The notes below the pieces were generated by a model, which ran no database searches, was not told the origin of the DNA, and was given only the letters and a program-made list of their open reading frames with translations. DNA of 64,000 nucleotides from NCBI RefSeq assembly GCF_900170025.1, contig NZ_FWEX01000006.1:1697089-1761088 (forward strand). Direction: 5' to 3'. Positions 18,018 to 25,045 of the stretch are shown one piece after another (positions within the stretch are counted from its first letter, which is position 1; every line of letters begins with the position of its first letter). Origin of the DNA: Nitrospira sp. ND1. Its GTDB lineage: Bacteria > Nitrospirota > Nitrospiria > Nitrospirales > Nitrospiraceae. The position numbers and the translations under genes were made by a program.

Positions 18018-18437
18018 TCAGCTGCGTGTGAGCAGGCGGGCAAACTCGGCGGCTGAAATGACCGGAACGCCGCTGTACTCTGAAGCAACGAAATCCTTGT
18101 CGCCGGTGACAAAATAGTGAGGCTGAGGGTGGGTCGCCAGCAGGTCTAGAAACAGCCGATCCCGTTCATCACGAATCGGAGCGGTGCTTGTCGCCGGGAC
18201 TACCAGGTCGGCTTGCACTCTCAACTCAGCCAGCCAGTTCATCGGCGCGATGGCGGCATGCATAAAGTAACGTTGGAGGGTAGGACGGCGGAGGACTGCG
18301 ATCAGTTCTGCCAAAGTGGCCTCACTCATGACAGCCACGATCTGTCCAGATCGAATAGCATTTAGGATGAGGGCGGGGGCACTGGTACGGGACATCAACC
18401 CCGACACCAGGATATTGGTGTCAAGAACGACGCGCAC
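18018..18437 (-). CDS. PIN-domain toxin
   Basis: About 139 aa from a GTG at 18437 (VRVVLDTNILVSGLM); the frame is open upstream but the fold starts here. The acidic residues of the PIN active site are present: Asp in VLDTN, Glu in SEATLAELIAVL, Asp in RDRLFLDLL and Asp in FVTGDKDF. PIN toxins are RNases that cut tRNA or mRNA. This one matches the PIN_3/COG1569 type. It overlaps the preceding AbrB-like gene by 17 bp, the usual antitoxin-toxin order. Probably it stabilises the element in the host. Confidence 0.88.
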   Translation of the reverse strand: MRVVLDTNILVSGLMSRTSAPALILNAIRSGQIVAVMSEATLAELIAVLRRPTLQRYFMHAAIAPMNWLAELRVQADLVVPATSTAPIRDERDRLFLDLLATHPQPHYFVTGDKDFVASEYSGVPVISAAEFARLLTRS

Positions 18438-18738
18438 GCTGCGCTCGCACTGCCGCGACTTCAGCCGCGATTTGCTCCGCTGTGAGAGGGCCCAACTCTT
18501 GGACGGCACGGCGCAGTTTTCGAACCATCTGCCCAAATCGTTGGCGACTGGCCTGGCGTTCCGGAGATTCCAAAATGACCATGTTTGCGCCCCGTCGAAT
18601 CGATACGGGCTTGCCCCATCCCTTGACCCAGGAGGAGGGAATCACCACGCCTTCTTTAGTGTACTTCACGGCTTTCATCGGCAACGCATCCAGTGTATCC
18701 GCAGGCAGTATACCATGGTACTGCGGCTCCGTAGTCAA
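18421..18738 (-). CDS. AbrB/MazE-like antitoxin
   Basis: 105 aa from the ATG at 18738; an internal ATG at 18678 (MKAVKYTKEGVV) starts right at the domain and may be the true one. The part GVVIPSSWVKGWGKPVSIRRGANMV..., read with the following ILES, fits the SpoVT/AbrB swapped-hairpin DNA-binding fold. The C-terminal half is helical and charged and should wrap the toxin. Likely it represses its own promoter, which would lie in 18739-18840. Confidence 0.75.
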   Translation of the reverse strand: MTTEPQYHGILPADTLDALPMKAVKYTKEGVVIPSSWVKGWGKPVSIRRGANMVILESPERQASRQRFGQMVRKLRRAVQELGPLTAEQIAAEVAAVRAQRARRS

Positions 18739-18847
18739 CGGTCGGCGATTTTGCGAGCCGCTCGACCGTCGTTCATGACTGCATGTTCAGACTGCCCGAT
18801 TTCGACCATCCCCTGCTGGTTCACGATCCTGTAATCCGAGGCCAGTT

Positions 18848-18869
18848 CACTGTGGTCATTTTTGTGTCA
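18848..18869 (+). repeat. 22-bp direct repeat, right copy (candidate integrase arm site)
   Basis: Perfect copy of 11949-11970, same orientation, 129 bp inside attR and outside any gene. Because this copy is non-coding, the identity is not due to protein constraint. Confidence 0.6.
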
Positions 18870-18998
18870 GAAATTATCTAAAACCTTAAAATCTCCTGTA
18901 CACAGTAGAAGCGATAGAAAGCTCGTAACCACCTGACATGTAACGCTTTTGTGGGGAAACCATTGCAACAGCGAACAATTCAAAAATCTAGCTTTTCC

Positions 18999-19045
18999 CC
19001 TTCACACGGAAGAGGCCACTGGTTCGATACCAGTATCGCCCACCA
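18999..19045. repeat. attR core, 47 bp (tRNA-Val 3' fragment)
   Basis: A perfect copy of the tRNA-Val 3' part with no 5' half before it, so it is not a tRNA gene. It marks the distal end of the element. Confidence 0.92.
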
Positions 19046-19228
19046 TTCATATCCCGACCGACCCAACACCACTACGATCCTGCAACAGCTCAATTTATCT
19101 GGACATCCTACGACAGCCAGCTGCCCGCGCCCTCAACTGGACAGAATCAAGCGCCTGCGCTAGACTTTTCTCACAAGGAACAGACTTCGTCCTTACGAAT
19201 GTTCCGACAGAAGAAAGAGAGGCATGGT

Positions 19229-19558
19229 ATGCGCGGGACTGTAGCAACGATCATATTGGGACTGGTTCTGACCACGGGCTGCTCGACCACCAATCAGGTG
19301 GCGACACAAGACCAGAACTATAATGCGCCGCTCAGTATTTATAGTGCGATGGACAGCACCTCACTGGTCTATTCCGATCCCATGGCCGCCTCGCAAGCCA
19401 ACGACCACCCTTATCGATGGGCTGCGTTCATCCTTCATCCAGTCGGCCACCTCGTTGACTACACCGTAAACCGCCCCCTCTACGCCATTGCCAAACACGC
19501 ACCCTATCTCTTCGGTTATACGTCCGAAGATTCCATGATCGACTCCCAGCGACGGTAA
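19229..19558 (+). CDS. Small lipoprotein, unknown function
   Basis: 109 aa from the ATG at 19229, after AAGAGAGG. A signal peptide ends in the lipobox LTTGC, so the mature protein starts at Cys and is lipid-anchored. The rest (HPYRWAAFILHPVGHLVDYTVNRPLY) looks like a small family of bacterial lipoproteins without known role. It is the first chromosomal gene after attR, 150 bp before the next lipoprotein gene. Confidence 0.78.
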   Translation: MRGTVATIILGLVLTTGCSTTNQVATQDQNYNAPLSIYSAMDSTSLVYSDPMAASQANDHPYRWAAFILHPVGHLVDYTVNRPLYAIAKHAPYLFGYTSEDSMIDSQRR

Positions 19559-19708
19559 CCCTGCTCGAAACCTTGCCGGCCGGGACCTCTCCCGGCGGTG
19601 AGGTGAGCATTCCTCGCCCGCCTCTTGCCAGTCGCATCTCGCTTGCCGTTCAGGTATGCTCGCCACTTCGATCGTGCGCCACGTTGAACCGAGGCATCGA
19701 ATCCGGCC

Positions 19709-20854
19709 ATGTATCGCCGCCTCTCACTGCTGCCGTTCTTGTTCGCTGTCTGCGCCCTGTGGGCAGGATGCGAAACTCCGCCACCGGCCCGGCCCCCGCT
19801 TCCTCCCTCTGAGAGTGACCTTGACCTCCTGGGCCCCACAAAACTCTGCGATTCCCGCCAGACATTCCTAGCGGCACATCCTGAAGTCATCCCCCACACC
19901 CACGCCTGGGGCAGCGGGCAGGAACTCCAAATCCCGTCTGAGCAAAGCCGCTCCAAGAGCGACGAGTCATATTTTTTCGACGAAGACGGAACGTTGGTCG
20001 GTATGCTGTTCGTGTTTCGTTCCGGACTCGATCTCGCCCCCTACAAAACACTCCGCTATACCCTCTCCCGGCTGAAACCCAGCCTGGAGTTCTATTTGAC
20101 CGTGGCCCAATTGGCCGATCGTCAGAACATGGAAGGCAGCACCATCTATGACACCGGCGACGAAAAGACGACCACCCGATACCTCGTGCTGGGCGATCGC
20201 GGTAACCAACGCCTGCTCGAAGCCTCCTTTACGGTCGATCCCTACGTGAAGCTTTTTTCTCCCTATCGCAAGGGGTTCCTTGACCGCCTCCGCGATACCG
20301 CTCAACACACCGGCGGCCAGCACCTCGACACCCAGGGGTCTGAGGACAAGGAACCCTTCGCATCGCTGCAACAGTTCGCCCGCGGCCAAACCGCGCAACT
20401 GGCCTATTGCGGCACGAAAAACCAGGTCATCGCCCTCGACGCCTACCAGAAAGCCAGCGCCTCAGGATTCACCGGTACAGTCTGGCAAGCGGAGCTTCAC
20501 CACCGATTGGGCGTCTCCTGGGAAGCGGCAGGCAACCTGGAGAAGGCTAAAAGCGAACTCCTCGCATCCTTAGCCCTACGCCCCAATTCCCCGGAAGTCG
20601 TCAACAACCTTGGTGCCGTGTACTGGAAACTGGGCGAGAAGAAAAATGCCCTGGCCTCCTTCGAAAAAGCCATATTGATGCGCCCTAACTACGCCATTGC
20701 CCGCTTCAACGTGGCCGAGGCCATCGCAGATGACAACCCGAGGCGAGCTATTACGGAATACGAAACGTACCTGGCCCTCGTCGAAGGCATCCTCGAAGAA
20801 ACGGACCGTGCCGCGCTCGCACAAAAACGCGTGCAAGCACTCAAGCATCAGTAG
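19709..20854 (+). CDS. TPR-repeat lipoprotein
   Basis: 381 aa. The N-terminal signal peptide ends in ALWAGC, a lipobox. Residues of about 40-230 form an unknown domain. The C-terminal third holds tetratricopeptide repeats: WQAELHHRLGVSWEAAGNLEKAKSEL, NSPEVVNNLGAVYWKLGEKKNAL, then FEKAILMRPNYAIARFNVAEA. Such proteins act as docking platforms in envelope complexes. No partner is evident from the neighbours. Confidence 0.85.
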   Translation: MYRRLSLLPFLFAVCALWAGCETPPPARPPLPPSESDLDLLGPTKLCDSRQTFLAAHPEVIPHTHAWGSGQELQIPSEQSRSKSDESYFFDEDGTLVGMLFVFRSGLDLAPYKTLRYTLSRLKPSLEFYLTVAQLADRQNMEGSTIYDTGDEKTTTRYLVLGDRGNQRLLEASFTVDPYVKLFSPYRKGFLDRLRDTAQHTGGQHLDTQGSEDKEPFASLQQFARGQTAQLAYCGTKNQVIALDAYQKASASGFTGTVWQAELHHRLGVSWEAAGNLEKAKSELLASLALRPNSPEVVNNLGAVYWKLGEKKNALASFEKAILMRPNYAIARFNVAEAIADDNPRRAITEYETYLALVEGILEETDRAALAQKRVQALKHQ

Positions 20855-20922
20855 CGTCTATTTGGGTTGCTGCGTGGCCACTCGCCCGGCATAGAGCCGA
20901 ACGTGAGAAACGTGGGGACAGA

Positions 20923-21330
20923 TCAGCGGGGGGACTTTTCGGCTTCTTCCTGACTGGTCTTACACTCAATGCATAACGTGGTCACAGGGCGGGCTTTCAG
21001 ACGCTTGTAGGGAATATCGCCTTCACAGCCCTCGCATATGCCGTAGGTTTGCGTGGCAAATCGCCCCAGCGCCTCATCGATTTTCTTGAGCAGTTTTCGC
21101 TCTCGCTCCCGAATACGAAACGAGAAATGCTGGTCGGCCTCAGCGGAAGCCTGATCACTCACATCGGGGAATACTTCCAAACCGGTCGGATTCGTCAACA
21201 CCACGCCGGCTTCAGCCAAAATCGCCGCACGCTGGCCTTCAAGGTCCGCCAGGATATCGGGATACTTGACCCCGTTTGCCTTGGGTGGCTTTCGCCGAGC
21301 TACCGTGGTTTTTTTCGCGGGAGTCTTCAT
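20923..21330 (-). CDS. DksA/TraR-family zinc-finger protein
   Basis: 135 aa. A basic N-terminus is followed by a coiled-coil region whose tip reads DVSDQASAEAD, preserving the DxxDxA motif by which DksA acts in the RNA polymerase secondary channel. A four-Cys zinc finger follows (ICEGCEGDIPY and LCIECK). The protein therefore probably tunes transcription with ppGpp, although many family members have other roles. Its N-terminus (KTTVARRKPPKANG) is Lys/Arg-rich and unlike E. coli DksA. Confidence 0.88.
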   Translation of the reverse strand: MKTPAKKTTVARRKPPKANGVKYPDILADLEGQRAAILAEAGVVLTNPTGLEVFPDVSDQASAEADQHFSFRIRERERKLLKKIDEALGRFATQTYGICEGCEGDIPYKRLKARPVTTLCIECKTSQEEAEKSPR

Positions 21331-21470
21331 CGAATACTCGGAATCGAGATGCCGGTATTGTCTTCAGACCGTATACAGAAATTTGACTATAGCAGCCGGA
21401 AATCAAAGGGGTCAATCGGTTCTTCGAGGCTTCGCCGAGGCATCACCATGCCCGAGCCGGAAAATCCCGG

Positions 21471-22073
21471 TCAGAGATCCCTCCGGCCCTCGATCGACTT
21501 GACGAGGGTCACTTCGTCCGCATACTCGATGTCCATCCCGACAGGAATGCCATAGGCGATGCGGGTCACCCGAACATGATGCGGCTTCAAGAGCCGGGTC
21601 AAGTAGATAGCGGTCGCTTCACCCTCGATCGTGGGATTCGTTGCCACGATGACCTCTTCCACTCCGCCCGCTTTCACTCGATCCAGCAACTCCTCGGCAC
21701 GAATGTCCGATGGTCCGACGCCATCCAACGGAGACAACACTCCGAGCAGGACGTGATACAGGCCTCGATAGCCCCCGGCCCGTTCGATGGCGTACAACGT
21801 GCTGGGCTCTTCAATGACGAGGATCTTGCTGCGATCCCGCTTGGGATCCCGGCAGAACTCACAGAGTTCCCCCTCGGCAATATTCCGGCATTGTCGGCAG
21901 AACGACAGTCCGTCCTTCATCGCCTGAATCGCCTCGGCGAGGCGCATCGCATCTTCCCGTTCAGCCTTGAGCAGATGAAAGGCCAGCCGTTGCGCGCTTT
22001 TCTGACCGATCCCGGGCAGACGCACCAACTCCCGCACTAACTTCGCCAACAGACCCTGCTGATCAACACTCAT
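21471..22073 (-). CDS. recR: Recombination protein RecR
   Basis: 200 aa. An N-terminal HhH (LVRLPGIGQKSAQRLAFHLL) precedes a four-Cys zinc finger (FCRQCRNIAEGELCEFC), a Toprim domain beginning ILVIEEPSTLYAIERAG and a C-terminal ATP-like fold. RecR works with RecFO in gap repair. Third gene of the dnaX-ybaB-recR operon, 36 bp after ybaB. Confidence 0.97.
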   Translation of the reverse strand: MSVDQQGLLAKLVRELVRLPGIGQKSAQRLAFHLLKAEREDAMRLAEAIQAMKDGLSFCRQCRNIAEGELCEFCRDPKRDRSKILVIEEPSTLYAIERAGGYRGLYHVLLGVLSPLDGVGPSDIRAEELLDRVKAGGVEEVIVATNPTIEGEATAIYLTRLLKPHHVRVTRIAYGIPVGMDIEYADEVTLVKSIEGRRDL

Positions 22074-22109
22074 AACGCATCATCACATCCGGGAAGCACG
22101 CCGCCGCCA

Positions 22110-22433
22110 TCAAAACAAACCGGGAATCTTCATCCCGCCCGTCACAGCCTTCATTTCTTCCGCCATCATTTCACGGGATTTTTTCAGCGCATCGTTGCCG
22201 GCCGCCACGACCAAATCCTGCAGCATTTCGACATCGCCGGCCTTCACGACCTCTGGGTCGATCTTCACACTCAGCAGGTCCATGGCCCCGTTGACCGTTA
22301 CCGTCACAATCCCGCCACCCGCAGTCCCGGAAACGGTCTTGGTCGCGGCCTGCTCCTGCACCTTGGCCATCTGTTCCTGCATGGCCTGGGCTTGCTTCAA
22401 GATGTTGGACATATTCCCGAATGGACTCTTCAT
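22110..22433 (-). CDS. YbaB/EbfC nucleoid-associated protein
   Basis: 107 aa, starting with SNILKQAQAMQEQMAKVQEQ and continuing with GTAGGGIVTVTVNG, the typical YbaB core. It forms dimers that bind DNA. The ATG overlaps the dnaX stop by 4 bp, the common gene order in bacteria. Confidence 0.95.
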   Translation of the reverse strand: MKSPFGNMSNILKQAQAMQEQMAKVQEQAATKTVSGTAGGGIVTVTVNGAMDLLSVKIDPEVVKAGDVEMLQDLVVAAGNDALKKSREMMAEEMKAVTGGMKIPGLF

Positions 22434-24307
22434 TCCTGTACCTCCTGCGCCGGAGCCGTCGTGCGAACTTCCGCCAGCTCTCCGCCGAACATCTCCAGGG
22501 CTTGTTTAACAAGGGGATGCGCCTTCGCCTGTTGCGTCAAGATCAGGCGTTGCTCCTGCTCCTTCGCAACCCGGATCTGTTTCATCGTAGGGGCGGCCCC
22601 TGGATCCTGCTCCGCCACCTCGACGATTCGAATTCGTACGGCACACCCGTAGAGACTTTCTCCCAACGCCGCCAAGGCTTGTAGGTTGTCTTCCTTCTCC
22701 AACATCGACCGCGCGGTCGTGGCCTGCTTGGCAAACCCCAACGTGATCAACCCACCCTCGATCTTGACCAGACGACCCATTTCAAGGAAGGGCGCGATAT
22801 TGGGATGATTCGTAGAGACCGCCTCTTGGAACTGCTCCCAATTCACTTCGACCGCGGCAGCCGACGCCTCGGCCGCAGAGGTGGCCTTGGGTTCCTGCTG
22901 AACCGGCGCAGCGGAAGCCGGAGGAACCACAGGAGCCGAAGGGGCAACAGCAGGCGTGCGAGCAGGTGGAGCCGCCACTTCGCGCGGCGGTGCGACAGAG
23001 GGGGCCTTGGGGGTACCCCCACCAGCAGCTGACGTCTTTGCGACGTTGTCCTGGCTGACTTTCACACCAGTAGTTTTGACCACAGGCGCAGGAGACGGTG
23101 TCGCCTTATCCTGAGTTTGCGCAGGCGTCTGTGTCACGACCCGGCGGTCGGCTGCCGGCTTCTCAGGCTGAACCGCGAGGCGGCTGGATGCCGGTTGGAC
23201 TTCAGCGGTTCGCAATAGCCGGGTGGCACGAACCGCCGCCGTTTCGAGCACAAACCGCGGATGGGCACTGACTCGCAAACTGTCTTCCGCAGCGGCATAC
23301 ATTCGAAACAATTCCTGTAATTGCTCGACGGTGAACCGCTCGGCGTCACGAGCCAGCTGCGTCAAATCTTCTTCTGTCGCTTCGATCAGACTCCGCAACT
23401 CAGGCCCTGACGGCACCACCGCCGCCACCAGCATATTCCGCACATATTCCACCAGATCGGCGCAGTAAGCGCGCACGTCATGTCCTTGATCCAACAACGC
23501 CGCGATGACCTGCAACGCCTTGGCACTGTCCTGTTGGATCACCGCTTCGACCATGGCCCGTATACGTTCCTGCGGAACCGCGCCCAGCAACGCTTCGAGA
23601 TCTTCGTGACGAATCGTGTTGCCACCGAACGCAATAATCTGATCCAGCAAGCTGAGCCCGTCACGCATGCTGCCTTCGCTGGCCCGCGCCAGAGCCATCA
23701 GGCTGCGGTCTTCGATGGTCAACCCGTCTTGATCGGCGACATGCCGCAACCGCTGCACAATCTCGGCTTTGGAGATCCGGCGAAAATTGTAGTGCTGACA
23801 GCGTGACAGGATCGTCGCGGGAATCTTATGAATTTCTGTCGTTGCGAAGATGAACACCACATGGGAGGGGGGCTCTTCAAGCGTTTTCAGCAGAGCGTTG
23901 AACGCCGAATTGGAGAGCATGTGCACTTCGTCGATAATATAGACCCGATACTGCCCACGAAACGGCGTAAACTTGACGTTCTCGCGAATCTCGCGAACGT
24001 CGTCCACGCTGGTGTTCGAGGCCCCGTCGATCTCGACCACGTCCACCGACGTGCCCTGCGTAATCTCCTGGCAATTCGCACAAGTATTACACGGCGTTCC
24101 CGTCGGCCCCTGCTCGCAATTCAGCGCTTTGGCCAAAATCCTGGCAACCGTCGTTTTCCCCACGCCGCGGGTACCGGAGAAGAGAAACGCATGGGCAATC
24201 CGCTTCGTCGCGATCGAGTTCATCAACGTCTGCACGACGTGGGACTGCCCGATGACATCATCAAACGTCCCCGGCCGGTATTTTCTTGCGGAAACTTGGT
24301 AGTCCAT
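22430..24307 (-). CDS. dnaX: DNA polymerase III subunit gamma/tau
   Basis: 625 aa. The AAA+ clamp-loader ATPase has Walker A GTRGVGKTTVARI, a zinc-binding Cys cluster (CEQGPTGTPCNTCANC), IIDEVHML as Walker B and the ILSRCQHYNF sensor region. Domains III follow to about residue 370. A long Pro/Ala-rich linker (about 375-495) leads to a tau-like C-terminal region. No obvious A-run slippery site was seen, so whether a short gamma form is made is unknown. It begins about 80 bp after the SRP RNA gene. Confidence 0.96.
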   Translation of the reverse strand: MDYQVSARKYRPGTFDDVIGQSHVVQTLMNSIATKRIAHAFLFSGTRGVGKTTVARILAKALNCEQGPTGTPCNTCANCQEITQGTSVDVVEIDGASNTSVDDVREIRENVKFTPFRGQYRVYIIDEVHMLSNSAFNALLKTLEEPPSHVVFIFATTEIHKIPATILSRCQHYNFRRISKAEIVQRLRHVADQDGLTIEDRSLMALARASEGSMRDGLSLLDQIIAFGGNTIRHEDLEALLGAVPQERIRAMVEAVIQQDSAKALQVIAALLDQGHDVRAYCADLVEYVRNMLVAAVVPSGPELRSLIEATEEDLTQLARDAERFTVEQLQELFRMYAAAEDSLRVSAHPRFVLETAAVRATRLLRTAEVQPASSRLAVQPEKPAADRRVVTQTPAQTQDKATPSPAPVVKTTGVKVSQDNVAKTSAAGGGTPKAPSVAPPREVAAPPARTPAVAPSAPVVPPASAAPVQQEPKATSAAEASAAAVEVNWEQFQEAVSTNHPNIAPFLEMGRLVKIEGGLITLGFAKQATTARSMLEKEDNLQALAALGESLYGCAVRIRIVEVAEQDPGAAPTMKQIRVAKEQEQRLILTQQAKAHPLVKQALEMFGGELAEVRTTAPAQEVQE

Positions 24308-24389
24308 GTTGCGTCGATCGTGTCGGGGCGGTGGTGCTCGTCAGTGCTGGCGGCGCCTGACGCGCCGCGCGAGATGTCATCGAAGAAGT

Positions 24390-24490
24390 GGGGCCAGGTG
24401 ATCCTGCGGCACACAGAACGAACCGCTTACCGTTGCTTCCTTCCGGACCTGGCGGGGTTCACAGGGTTCTGTTGCACAGGGCCCGGCCCC
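24390..24490 (-). ncRNA. ffs: Signal recognition particle RNA, small (4.5S) type
   Basis: On the minus strand the apical loop GGTCCGGAAGGAAGCA is the invariant Ffh-binding motif. The ends pair (ggggcc with ggcccc), and the inner arms form the usual long hairpin of about 100 nt without an Alu domain. Its place right upstream of dnaX occurs in many bacteria. The exact ends are taken from the terminal pairing. Confidence 0.93.
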
Positions 24491-24738
24491 GTTACAGTTA
24501 CGATATCTATCCTAATCCCCTCGATTCGCGAGGCGATGGTCGAGCAAACGTTGATGGCGAAGAGGGTGGGCATTCGAAGTCGCGCTCACGCGTTCCCACT
24601 GAGGGGGCCCGCCCCCTCGTGTCTCCCCACGCAGGGGAGCCTCTCCCCCGCGATCCCCCTCGTTCGAATCCCACCGCGTCCGTTCGCGATGGCAATTCCA
24701 ACGCACACGCCTTCTCAACCTTGCAGGGCTCTATTCGA
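24491..24738. repeat. Intergenic region with tRNA-Ser-like fragments and GC-rich hairpin
   Basis: 24554-24578 matches 24 of 25 bases of the tRNA-Ser 3' end region (24737-24761) once a one-base insertion is allowed. 24662-24675 carries the T-arm core gttcgaatcccacc in the opposite orientation. Together they form an inverted repeat around a perfect hairpin at 24601-24618 (gagggggc / gccccctc). This looks like a decayed tRNA duplicate or a structured remnant; no gene is supported. Confidence 0.55.
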
Positions 24739-24828
<90 letters not shown>

Positions 24829-25045
24829 GCGATCGGACGACTTCAAGGGGACGCATCTTATCACGCAGGTTTTGGTGCGGCAAGGTAAGCCGGAGCCTGC
24901 AAACATGACACTGCGATGGTGAAGGGAAGTCCGACCTCGATCGGGAGCCCCCCGAGGACCCCGTGGCGACTGCCCCCGGGATGCCACCATTGACCACTCC
25001 TGCGCGCATTCCTATACTGCGGGACTATTTCAGCGGAGGTACGTG

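Larger units (their letters stand above)
11859..19045. mobile_element. Integrative element inserted in tRNA-Val, bounded by 47-bp att repeats
   Basis: A 47-bp perfect direct repeat bounds the unit: 11859-11905, inside the tRNA, and 18999-19045. The repeat period is 7140 bp. Next to the tRNA lie a tyrosine integrase, an AlpA-like HTH gene and a Rep_trans replication gene, all leftward. Cargo follows: TonB-C-domain protein, lipoprotein, a nuclease-like protein on the other strand and an AbrB/PIN toxin-antitoxin pair near the far end. The stretch from about 15 to 17.7 kb is visibly more AT-rich than the flanks. No capsid, terminase, relaxase, coupling protein or type IV secretion gene is seen. 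It could be an integrative plasmid, a satellite or an element mobilised by a helper. Confidence 0.9.

Noticed and set aside
18999-19045. Second tRNA-Val gene
   Set aside because: Only the 3' 47 bases are present; the acceptor 5' strand and D-arm are missing. It is the att repeat.
11859-19045. Element as a filamentous prophage
   Set aside because: Rep_trans proteins occur in inoviruses, but no Zot-like ATPase, coat or adsorption proteins are seen.
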